NCBI RefSeq assembly: GCF_016917755.1
Contig: NZ_CP070326.1
Coordinates: 3,906,001 to 3,970,000 of the forward strand
Direction of reading: 5' to 3'
Length of the DNA stretch: 64,000 bases
Source: Streptomyces noursei
Lineage (GTDB): Bacteria; Actinomycetota; Actinomycetes; Streptomycetales; Streptomycetaceae
Positions 1 through 6,940 of the stretch are shown here, in pieces (position 1 is the first letter of the stretch; each line of letters opens with the position of its first letter). A program made the translations under genes and the position numbers. The notes beneath the pieces are model-generated. The model was not told the origin of the DNA. It saw only the letters and a program-made list of their open reading frames with translations, and searched no databases.

Positions 1-2
1 AA

Positions 3-473
3 CCGCCGGAGCCGGCGGGCGCCGCGGCCGGCGACTGGCGGGGCGCGCTGCGGGACTGGGCACAGCGGCTCGCGGCGGTCTTCGCCCAGCACCCATGGCT
101 GCTGAGCGCTCTCGTCGGACCGCGGGTCATGGGCCCCAACGAACTCGGCTGGACGGAGCGCGCGCTGGCGGCGCTCGCGGGCACCGGGCTGACCGGCGGC
201 GAGCAGCTGGATGCCGTGCTGGTGGTGAGCGGGCACGTCCGGGCCATCGCGCAGGTGTCGGCGTCGATGGGGGTGGGCGGCGCCCCCGCGAAGGAGCCGG
301 AGGCGGCACTGAGCGCCGCGCTGAACGAGCTGCTCGTCGGGCGGTCCGAGCGGTTCCCCGCGCTGAGCGCCGCGCTGGCGGGCGCCGCCGGGGGCGAAAC
401 CCGGGAGCAGGCTTGGGAGTTCGGGCTGGAGCGGATCCTGGACGGGCTGGAGGCGTACGCAGGACGGGGGTGA
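3..473 (+). CDS. TetR-family transcriptional regulator, C-terminal part (gene cut by window start)
   Basis: An open frame enters from the left edge and stops with TGA at 471-473. The visible ~156 residues are all-alpha and match the ligand-binding C-terminal domain of TetR/AcrR regulators of the TetR_C type: a tryptophan-rich early helix (DWRGALRDWAQRL), then HPWLLSALVGPRVMGPNE and a closing helix with LERILDGLEAY. The DNA-binding helix-turn-helix lies outside the window, so the operator and target cannot be inferred. It converges on the mreB-like gene, 73 bp away. An internal ATG at 129 would give only 114 residues and cuts the domain, so it is not taken as the start. Confidence 0.8.
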   Translation, partial: PPEPAGAAAGDWRGALRDWAQRLAAVFAQHPWLLSALVGPRVMGPNELGWTERALAALAGTGLTGGEQLDAVLVVSGHVRAIAQVSASMGVGGAPAKEPEAALSAALNELLVGRSERFPALSAALAGAAGGETREQAWEFGLERILDGLEAYAGRG

Positions 474-546
474 GAAGCCCGCTCGCCCTGCGTACGCCCC
501 GCGGGGCCCTCGTCGTCGTGCTGCGCGCGGGGCCCTCGCCGTCGCG

Positions 547-1722
547 CTACATCCCCAGTCGCACGTTCTTCCGCGGCTGTTCCTTGGCGCCGGTCAGGAG
601 GCCGTGGAGGGTGGCGAATTCGTCGACGCACTTGGCGGTGCCGTTGACCACGCAGTCCAGGGGGGCGTCGGCGACCACGACCGGGACGCCCATCTCCTCG
701 CGGAGGCGGCGGTCCAGCCCCCGGAGCAGGGCGCCGCCGCCGGTGAGGGCGATGCCGCGCTCGATGATGTCGCCGGAGAGCTCCGGCGGGCAGTCGTCCA
801 GGGTGTTGTGGACGGCGCGGACGATGGCCTCGACGGGTTCGGCGAGGGCGGCGCGGATCTCTTCGGCGGTGATCTCCTGGAGGCGCGGGAGGCCGCTGAG
901 GTGGTCCCTCCCGCGGACGGTGTAGGAGTGGGGGGAGGGGCGCGCCGCCCTGTCCGCGAGCGACTCGGCGTCGGTCTCGGCGTCGGACGCGGGCTCGGAT
1001 ACGGAGTCGGACGCGGCGCCCACGGCCAGGCGGGTGGGGAGCGGGCGGTCGTCGTCCGGGGTCCAGACCGCCGAGCCGATAGCGATCTTGATGTCCTCGG
1101 CGGTGCGCTCGCCGATGGCCAGGCCGTGCTCCTTCTTGATGTACGTGGAGATGGCGGCGTCCATCGCGTCGCCGGCGACCCGCACGGACTGGGCGGTGAC
1201 CAGGCCGCCCATGGAGACCACGGCGACCTCGGTGGTGCCGCCGCCGATGTCGACGACCATGCAGCCGACCGGTTCGGCCACCGGGAGGCCCGCGCCGATC
1301 GCGGCGGCCATCGGCTCCTCGATCAGGTGCACCTCGCGGGCGCCGGCGCCCCGTGCGGAGTCGATGACGGCGCGCCGTTCGACCCCGGTGATGCCGGAGG
1401 GGACGCAGATGACGACCCGGGGGCGGGAGAAGCGGCGGCTGGGCAGGGCCTTCTTCATCAGGGCGCGCAGCATCTGCTCGGCCGCGTCGAAGTCGGCGAT
1501 GACGCCCTCCCGGAGGGGGCGCATCGCGGTGATCCCGGAGGGCGTGCGGCCGATGGTGCGCTTGGCCTCCGACCCGACGGCGACGACGTCGCCGGCGGCG
1601 TTGACGGCGACCACGGAGGGCTCGTTCAGCACCACGCCTTTGCCGCGCGCGTAGACGAGGGTGTTGGCGGTGCCGAGGTCGATGCCTATGTCGTACGTAC
1701 CGGACGAAGTGCTGGACGCCAT
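547..1722 (-). CDS. mbl: MreB-like actin homologue (Mbl-type rod-shape/spore-wall protein)
   Basis: About 391 residues with the bacterial actin signature: phosphate-1 loop GIDLGTANTLV near the N-terminus, phosphate-2 VVDIGGGTTEVAVVS, and the adenosine motif ALTGGGALLRGLDRRL near the C-terminus. In streptomycetes such proteins polymerise under the membrane and help build the aerial-hypha and spore wall. An acidic, Ser/Ala-rich insertion at about residues 230-262 (SDAETDAESLAD and neighbours) interrupts the subdomain that is compact in the canonical protein; the S. coelicolor Mbl paralogue is known to differ from MreB, which is why Mbl is preferred. An ATG 11 codons upstream (1755) is possible, but residue 12 (MASSTSS) fits the usual N-terminus better. 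The absence of mreC/mreD next door also argues against the main mreB locus. Confidence 0.85.
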   Translation of the reverse strand: MASSTSSGTYDIGIDLGTANTLVYARGKGVVLNEPSVVAVNAAGDVVAVGSEAKRTIGRTPSGITAMRPLREGVIADFDAAEQMLRALMKKALPSRRFSRPRVVICVPSGITGVERRAVIDSARGAGAREVHLIEEPMAAAIGAGLPVAEPVGCMVVDIGGGTTEVAVVSMGGLVTAQSVRVAGDAMDAAISTYIKKEHGLAIGERTAEDIKIAIGSAVWTPDDDRPLPTRLAVGAASDSVSEPASDAETDAESLADRAARPSPHSYTVRGRDHLSGLPRLQEITAEEIRAALAEPVEAIVRAVHNTLDDCPPELSGDIIERGIALTGGGALLRGLDRRLREEMGVPVVVADAPLDCVVNGTAKCVDEFATLHGLLTGAKEQPRKNVRLGM

Positions 1723-1792
1723 GGGGAGTTCGCTTGCTCTCTCTCGGGAGGACATTGCGCCGCAGAGAGCGTCATTGACGTGCCAATGACGC

Positions 1793-1808
1793 TAATTGCG
1801 GGCAATTA
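1793..1808. promoter_or_regulatory. Palindrome in the mbl upstream region
   Basis: TAATTGC-GG-GCAATTA is a perfect 7-bp inverted repeat in an unusually AT-rich patch about 70 bp upstream of the mbl start. A second, shorter one (CATTG-ACGTGC-CAATG) lies at about 1774-1789, between it and the gene. The position fits operator or promoter DNA for mbl. No matching regulator is recognised. Confidence 0.4.
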
Positions 1809-1885
1809 TCTAGACTACTGGGGGTGCGGAATAGTTCCTGCGGGGGCGGATGCGCCCGGGTGCAGAAGCGGTCGGGGGCGGGTCG

Positions 1886-3952
1886 TCAGGGGTCGGGGGG
1901 CAGTGCCTCGGCGAGGTCGTCGAGGGCGTCCAGGAGCAACTCGGTGGCGCGGACGGCGACGCCCTCGTGCTCGCCCTCGGCGCTCCACCGCTCCCAGGCG
2001 GCGTGCGGCTCGCCCCAGTCCATCGCCTCGCCGTCGCGGACGGCCCGGGCGGCGCGGTCCAGGGCGGGGCGGAGGGCGGCGGCGAACGCGGCGGCGCCGG
2101 GCGAGGGCCGGGCGTCCCGGTCGGGCGGGTGCGCCTCCAGGATCATCGTGACCCGGCCCATGGTGGCGAGCGCGGTGCTGGCGGCGTGCGCCCCGCCGAG
2201 CGGGAGGCCGCGGTGCCGGACCGGCTCCTTCTCGGCGCGGGCCTCGGTCGCCTCCCACGCGGCGCGGGCCGCGCGGGCGTCCAGCAGGGCCTCGCGGACC
2301 TGCCGGGGCCGGCGCTCGGCGGGCCGGGCGTAGCCGTCGACGACGGCGAGCGCGTAACGGCCGTTGGTGGTCAGCCAGTCGGCGAGGCGGTCGCGGAGCC
2401 GGGGCGTCTCCCAGGCGGGGAACAGCGCGTAGGACAGCATCGCGAGGACCCCGCCGACGAGGGTGAGCACGAGGCGTTCCTGGACGGTCTGTTCCCAGCC
2501 GGCGCCGACGATGCCGAGCAGGAAGACGACATAGGCCGCGATGCAGGCCGAGGTGACGGAGAAGCCGGTGCGCATCAGCAGGTACATCAGGAAGACGCAG
2601 AGCAGGGCGAGGGCGGCGCTGACGTAGGCGCCGGGGTGGGCCAGTGCCATCAGGGCGCCGGCCAGGGTCACGCCGACGACGGTGCCGGCGAAGCGGGCGA
2701 CGCCGCGGGAGTAGGTCTGGGCGAAGTCGGGGCGCATCACCATGACGGAGGCGAGCGGGGCCCAGTAGCCGTGGCCGAAGTGGAGGGCGGCGCCGAGCAG
2801 GTAGCCGGCGGCGGCGACCGCGGCGACGCGGAGCGCGTGCCGCAGGACGTGCGAGGACCAGCGGGCCTCGCGGCGCAGGGCGCGCAGGGCGACCGGGACG
2901 AGCCGGGGGACGCTGGGGCGCAGCAGGTGGCCGCGTTCGGCTTCGGTGGTGGGGCGGGTGGCCTCGACGGGCTCGTCGGTGAGTTCGACGGCGTCGGCGA
3001 GGAGGGAGATCAGGCGGTAGGCGGTGCGCCGGGCGGGCCCGCGGAGCATCGGGCCGCTGGCCGGTACTTCGAGGGCGGCCACCGCCTCCGGTGGCAGCCG
3101 GACCGGGCTGGCGTGCCGTACGGCGTACGCGACGGCGTCCAGGACGGTGGCGGCGGCGCCCAGGAGTTCACGGGCGCGGTCGCGTTCGGGCCCCTCCAGG
3201 GGGGCGCCGACGACCGGGTCTGCCAGTGAGGCGAGGACCGGGCGGACACGCTCGGCGAGGCCGCGCGGGCCGTGCAGTTGTACGGGGCGGCGGCGGGCCT
3301 GGCGGGGTGTCACGGTGGCGGCGGCCCGGGCGTCCATCAGGGGCGCGGGGTCGAACGGGGCGACCGGGTCGTGCCGCAGCCGGCGGGCGTAGTCGGCCTC
3401 GGCGGCCAGGGCGTCGGCGAGGGTGTCGCGCTGGATGCCCCAGGGGCGCACCGGGAAGAGGACGATGAGGGCGGCCTGGACGAGGCCGCCGCAGGCGATC
3501 AGCGCGGCGTGTTCGAGGGCGCCCAGGACGGACGTCGGGAGGGTGACGGTGATCAGCATGATCGCCACGGTCTGGGTGCCGACGAGGCCGGAGACCGGCC
3601 CGATCGCCCAGGCCATGCCCGCCAGGAACGTCCAGCCGGTGAGCAGCAGGACGAACCAGACGACGTGGGCGGCGGCCAGGTAGCCGAGGAAGGTGGAGAT
3701 CGCCAGCGCGCCGGCGACGGCCAGCGCCAGCACCGGGCGGGGCCGCATGCTGCGCTGGAAGGTGACGATGCCGGCGGAGAAGGCACCGAAGGCGGAGGAG
3801 ACCGCGAGGGCGGGGTTGCCGCGCCACAGGCACAGGCCGAGGACGATGGCCACGCCGACCGTGCCGCGGATCGCGATCAGCGGGGTGAGCTTGGCCCGTT
3901 CGATGGTCAGCCCGGAGCGGGTGGCTTCCTTCAGCGCACGCGACCAGGTCAT
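1886..3952 (-). CDS. FUSC-family membrane protein (aromatic-acid-exporter-like)
   Basis: 688 residues when started at ATG 3952 (MTWSRALKEATRSG); the frame remains open upstream, but that part is low-complexity proline-rich sequence without a membrane-protein look. The architecture is the FUSC/YccS/AaeB type: a hydrophobic bundle at about residues 20-170, a cytosolic arm, a second bundle at about 365-520 starting near VLRHALRVAAVAAAGYLLG with the family-like segment HGYWAPLASVMVMRP, and a C-terminal helical domain. These proteins are thought to export aromatic carboxylic acids or related toxic compounds; the substrate here is unknown. It is divergent from the esterase gene across a 440-bp gap and precedes mbl on the same strand by 163 bp. 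Confidence 0.8.
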   Translation of the reverse strand: MTWSRALKEATRSGLTIERAKLTPLIAIRGTVGVAIVLGLCLWRGNPALAVSSAFGAFSAGIVTFQRSMRPRPVLALAVAGALAISTFLGYLAAAHVVWFVLLLTGWTFLAGMAWAIGPVSGLVGTQTVAIMLITVTLPTSVLGALEHAALIACGGLVQAALIVLFPVRPWGIQRDTLADALAAEADYARRLRHDPVAPFDPAPLMDARAAATVTPRQARRRPVQLHGPRGLAERVRPVLASLADPVVGAPLEGPERDRARELLGAAATVLDAVAYAVRHASPVRLPPEAVAALEVPASGPMLRGPARRTAYRLISLLADAVELTDEPVEATRPTTEAERGHLLRPSVPRLVPVALRALRREARWSSHVLRHALRVAAVAAAGYLLGAALHFGHGYWAPLASVMVMRPDFAQTYSRGVARFAGTVVGVTLAGALMALAHPGAYVSAALALLCVFLMYLLMRTGFSVTSACIAAYVVFLLGIVGAGWEQTVQERLVLTLVGGVLAMLSYALFPAWETPRLRDRLADWLTTNGRYALAVVDGYARPAERRPRQVREALLDARAARAAWEATEARAEKEPVRHRGLPLGGAHAASTALATMGRVTMILEAHPPDRDARPSPGAAAFAAALRPALDRAARAVRDGEAMDWGEPHAAWERWSAEGEHEGVAVRATELLLDALDDLAEALPPDP

Positions 3953-4391
3953 AGCGAGAGAATACGGGCCGGGAGCAGGGGCGGCCGGGTGCCGGGCTGG
4001 GGGTGCCCCCGGCGGCGGCTGGGGGACGGTGCGGAAGGGCGACCCGGATGCCTTCGCGGCGGGTTCCCGAGGGGCCGCTGCGGACCCTCGCAGGGGCGTG
4101 CGGCGGGGTGCCGGAGGCGGCGGCCGGCGCCGGGGCGCGGACGCACGCCCGGTGTGCCGGAAGGGGGCGCGCGGGGGGCCATCGGGCGCCCGCGTTGCGC
4201 CTCCACCGGGAAAATCACGGTAAACCAGATCTCCGTTGCGCGTAAACACCACAGGTCAGAGCCGGTCGGCCAGTTTCGTTCCCGAGGGTGCGAGCAAGCA
4301 GACACCCCAGGAGGGAAACCTGTCCCGGCCCCGCCCCCTCTTGTTGGCCGGTCGGGACAACTCCCGGCCCGTTCGCCAAGGAGAAGGTCCC
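3953..4391. other. Divergent intergenic region, FUSC gene / esterase gene
   Basis: About 440 bp without a supported gene. The FUSC-proximal 200 bp are very GC-rich with poly-G runs. The esterase-proximal part becomes relatively AT-rich (4205-4260) and probably holds the esterase promoter, though I see no clear -35/-10 pair. A leader stem-loop can form from TGTCCCG at 4321-4327 and CGGGACA at 4353-4359, some 30 bases before the esterase start, followed by the Shine-Dalgarno AAGGAGAAGG (4378-4387). Confidence 0.45.
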
Positions 4392-5414
4392 GTGCGCAAA
4401 TCCCTTTTCAAACCGGTGATCGCCTTGATCGCCCTGACCGTACTCGGCACCACGGCCGGCTGTGGGACGAGCGACGACTCCCAGGGCGCGCCCGTACGGT
4501 TCAGCGGTCCGCGGTCGGGTGCCGCCATGCAGACCGCGCCGGCCGGCAAGAACTCGCTGGTGCAGATGCCCACCCATCCGATCAACTTCCAGGAGACCAG
4601 CAAGGTCGGCGGGGCCGGTGGGAACACCCCGATAGCCGTGACCACCTACCACGGGAAGAAGTCCGGCTTCACGGGGAAGGTGTGGGTCTGGGCGCCGCCG
4701 GAGTACTACGAGAAGAAGAACGCGAACAAGGGCTTCCCGGTCATGGAGGCGCTGCCCGGCGCCTACGGCTACCCGGTCAACTACTGGATCGGCTCCGACC
4801 TCAAGCTGGAGGAGAGCCTCGCCACCTGGTCGAAGGAGGGCAAGAGCCTGCCCTTCATCGTGGTGATGCCGGTGCTCAACCCCAACGACAAGCAGTACTA
4901 CGACGGCAGCGACATCCCCGGTCAGCCGAAGATCGGGACGTGGCTGAGCAAGGACGTCCCCGACCTCGTCCGGGAGAACTTCCGCACCCTGAAGACCCGC
5001 AACGCCTGGTGCATCATGGGCTCCTCGTCGGGCGGCTTCTCGGCGCTGAAGAACGTGCTGCAGAACCCGAACGACTTCAAGGTGGCGATCCCCAACGGGC
5101 CGGACATCGTCCCGGACTCGCCGCTGTGGCGGGGCCACCTCAAGGAGATGCGTGAGAACAACCCCGAGGTGCTGGCACGCCAGCTGAACGCCCACGGCGG
5201 ACCCGACGTCTATCTGGCCTTCCAGGACGGCTCCAAGGAGTACACCGTGCTGCCGAAGGTGCGGAAGTTCCTCGCGCAGTACGGGCACGGGCACGTGAAG
5301 ACGCGGCTGCAGATCGTGCCGAACGGCACGCACAGCGGCCAGACCTACGTCACGGGTCTGGGCATGGGCACGATGCAGTGGGTCAGCGCCCACATGCAGG
5401 GGCCGACCGGCTGA
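4392..5414 (+). CDS. Lipoprotein esterase of the esterase D / mycolyltransferase-like alpha/beta hydrolase superfamily
   Basis: 340 residues from GTG 4392, chosen because AAGGAGAAGG sits just upstream and because this start exposes a lipoprotein signal: charged n-region RKSLFK, hydrophobic core, lipobox TAGC. The mature protein would be lipid-anchored outside the cell. It has the putative-esterase fold (antigen 85/esterase D relatives): nucleophile elbow G-S-S-S-G with Ser212, and a C-terminal His314 in NGTHSGQ. The segment GAYGYPVNYWIG precedes the elbow as in bacterial secreted esterases. Substrate is not predictable; surface lipid or antibiotic ester hydrolysis is possible. It ends in a strong bidirectional terminator shared with the convergent secreted-protein gene. 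Confidence 0.8.
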   Translation: MRKSLFKPVIALIALTVLGTTAGCGTSDDSQGAPVRFSGPRSGAAMQTAPAGKNSLVQMPTHPINFQETSKVGGAGGNTPIAVTTYHGKKSGFTGKVWVWAPPEYYEKKNANKGFPVMEALPGAYGYPVNYWIGSDLKLEESLATWSKEGKSLPFIVVMPVLNPNDKQYYDGSDIPGQPKIGTWLSKDVPDLVRENFRTLKTRNAWCIMGSSSGGFSALKNVLQNPNDFKVAIPNGPDIVPDSPLWRGHLKEMRENNPEVLARQLNAHGGPDVYLAFQDGSKEYTVLPKVRKFLAQYGHGHVKTRLQIVPNGTHSGQTYVTGLGMGTMQWVSAHMQGPTG

Positions 5415-5430
5415 GGACGGGCCGACCGGC

Positions 5431-5470
5431 GGGCGGTCGCGGCGGACGCTTCGGTCCGCGGCGACCGCCC
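5431..5470. terminator. Bidirectional terminator hairpin
   Basis: GGGCGGTCGC (5431-5440) pairs perfectly with GCGACCGCCC (5461-5470), and GCGGAC/GTCCGC extends the stem inwards to a GCTTCG loop. It lies between two converging genes. Confidence 0.8.
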
Positions 5471-5493
5471 TCGTCGTATGGCGGGCGGGCGGT

Positions 5494-5931
5494 TCACTGC
5501 CCGCAGTCGACGTCCTGGAGCGTGATCGGGTGCGACTCCAGGCGGACGTAGGCGGTGAAGCTGCGGGTGGCGCCGCCGTCCCAGCCGGTGGTGACGGTGG
5601 CCCAACCGACGCCCGCGGACTGGGCGGTGGTGACCGGGCCGACGGTGATCGCCTGCGGGGTGTTCTGGGCGCAGAGCAGCAGGTCGTAGCCGTCGGTGTG
5701 GGCGGCACGGTCCTTGAGGTAGGCGGAGACCTGGTGCGCGCGCTGGTGCGGGGTGGGGCCGTGCTGGCCGTAGAAGCCGGCCAGGAAGCGGTGGATCTCG
5801 GCGGCGGTGTGGCGGCCGGCGGGGTCGCTGCGGACGGTGGCGGCGGCGGGTGCGGTGGCGGCGAGGGTCAGGCCGAGGGCCGCGGCACAGGCGGCGACGG
5901 CGGTGACGGGACGCGATGCGGTACGGGACAT
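5494..5931 (-). CDS. Small secreted protein of unknown function
   Basis: 145 residues. The N-terminus is a Sec signal peptide (MSRTASRPVTAVAACAAALG, then LTLAATAPAAA and a likely AxA cleavage near residue 31). The mature ~113 residues contain FLAGFYGQHGPTPHQRAHQVSAYLKDRA, an all-helical start, and a beta-rich end with two cysteines (LLCAQN and DVDCGQ), which could form a disulfide. Comparable proteins are common in Streptomyces but I know no function. The gene stands alone between a convergent esterase and the ABC permease. Confidence 0.7.
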   Translation of the reverse strand: MSRTASRPVTAVAACAAALGLTLAATAPAAATVRSDPAGRHTAAEIHRFLAGFYGQHGPTPHQRAHQVSAYLKDRAAHTDGYDLLLCAQNTPQAITVGPVTTAQSAGVGWATVTTGWDGGATRSFTAYVRLESHPITLQDVDCGQ

Positions 5932-6079
5932 GGCAGGTCCTCACCTTCAGGGCGTGTGACTGCGTAGACAGCCATGTCCGGCGCATGGTTGCGGTGCCGG
6001 ACAACCCGAACAAAGGGGGACGGGTGTCCGCATCCGGCCGCGCCGCCCGGCGGCCCTGCGGCCCCTGTCCCCGCCCCGG

Positions 6080-6940
6080 TCAGGACACCACGTCCTTGCG
6101 GGCGAAGCCGCGGAAGGCCAGTGCGACGAGCACCAGCGCGTAGGACACCGACACCGAGGCGCCTTGGAGCATCCCGGACCATTCCAGCTGGGGTTGGAGG
6201 GCGTCCGCCCAGGAGTACTGCCAGTGCGCGGGCAGCACCGCACGCCAGTCGCCGAGCGCGGTGACCTGGTCGAGGACGTTGCCGACGATGGTCAGTCCGA
6301 CGGCGCCGCCGACCGCGCCCAGCGGCGCGTCGGTCACCGTGGACAGCCAGAACGCCAGCGCCGCGGTGACCAGTTGGCTGACGAAGACATAGCCGGTCAC
6401 CAGCGCCAGCCGCAGCACCGCGTCGCCCGGGGCGAGCGCGCCCCCGGTGGGCAGTTGCAGCGGGCCCCAGCCGTACGCGGCGGTGCCCACCGCCAGCGCG
6501 ACCAGCGGCAGCAGCAGCATCGCGGCGGCGCTGAACACCAGCCCCACGGTCAGCTTGCTCAGCAGCAGCCGGGCCCGCGGCACCGGCGCGGCCAACAGAT
6601 AGCGCAGCGACGCCCAGCTCGCCTCCGAGGCCACGGTGTCCCCGCAGAACAGCGCGACCGGCACCACCAGCAGGAAGCCGGCGGAGACGAACAGCGCGGT
6701 GGCGGCGAAGTTGGCGCCGGAAGCGGTGGCGGTGGTCATCAGACTGATCCGGCCGGTGTTCCGGGTGCTGGGATCGCCGCCGATCGCGAACGCCGCGACC
6801 AGGACGAACGGCAGCAGCGTCAGGATCGCGCCGATCACCAGGGTGCGGCGGCGGCGCAGCTGGCGGCGGGCCTCGACGCGCAGCGGCAGGGTGCGGCGGG
6901 CGCGGTAGCCGGGCGCGGCCGCCGGGGTGGTCGCGGTCAT
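6080..6940 (-). CDS. ABC-2-type transporter permease
   Basis: 286 residues with six predicted membrane helices, the first in TLVIGAILTLLPFVLVAAFAIG, and an N-terminal basic cytosolic segment, as in ABC-2 permeases paired with a single ATPase. Its start overlaps the stop of the hydrolase-ABC fusion gene by four bases (ATGA, 6937-6940), so the two are translationally coupled and almost certainly form one exporter. The substrate is unknown. The segment FCGDTVASEASWASLRYLLAAPVPR matches the amphipathic region typical of this family. Confidence 0.85.
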   Translation of the reverse strand: MTATTPAAAPGYRARRTLPLRVEARRQLRRRRTLVIGAILTLLPFVLVAAFAIGGDPSTRNTGRISLMTTATASGANFAATALFVSAGFLLVVPVALFCGDTVASEASWASLRYLLAAPVPRARLLLSKLTVGLVFSAAAMLLLPLVALAVGTAAYGWGPLQLPTGGALAPGDAVLRLALVTGYVFVSQLVTAALAFWLSTVTDAPLGAVGGAVGLTIVGNVLDQVTALGDWRAVLPAHWQYSWADALQPQLEWSGMLQGASVSVSYALVLVALAFRGFARKDVVS

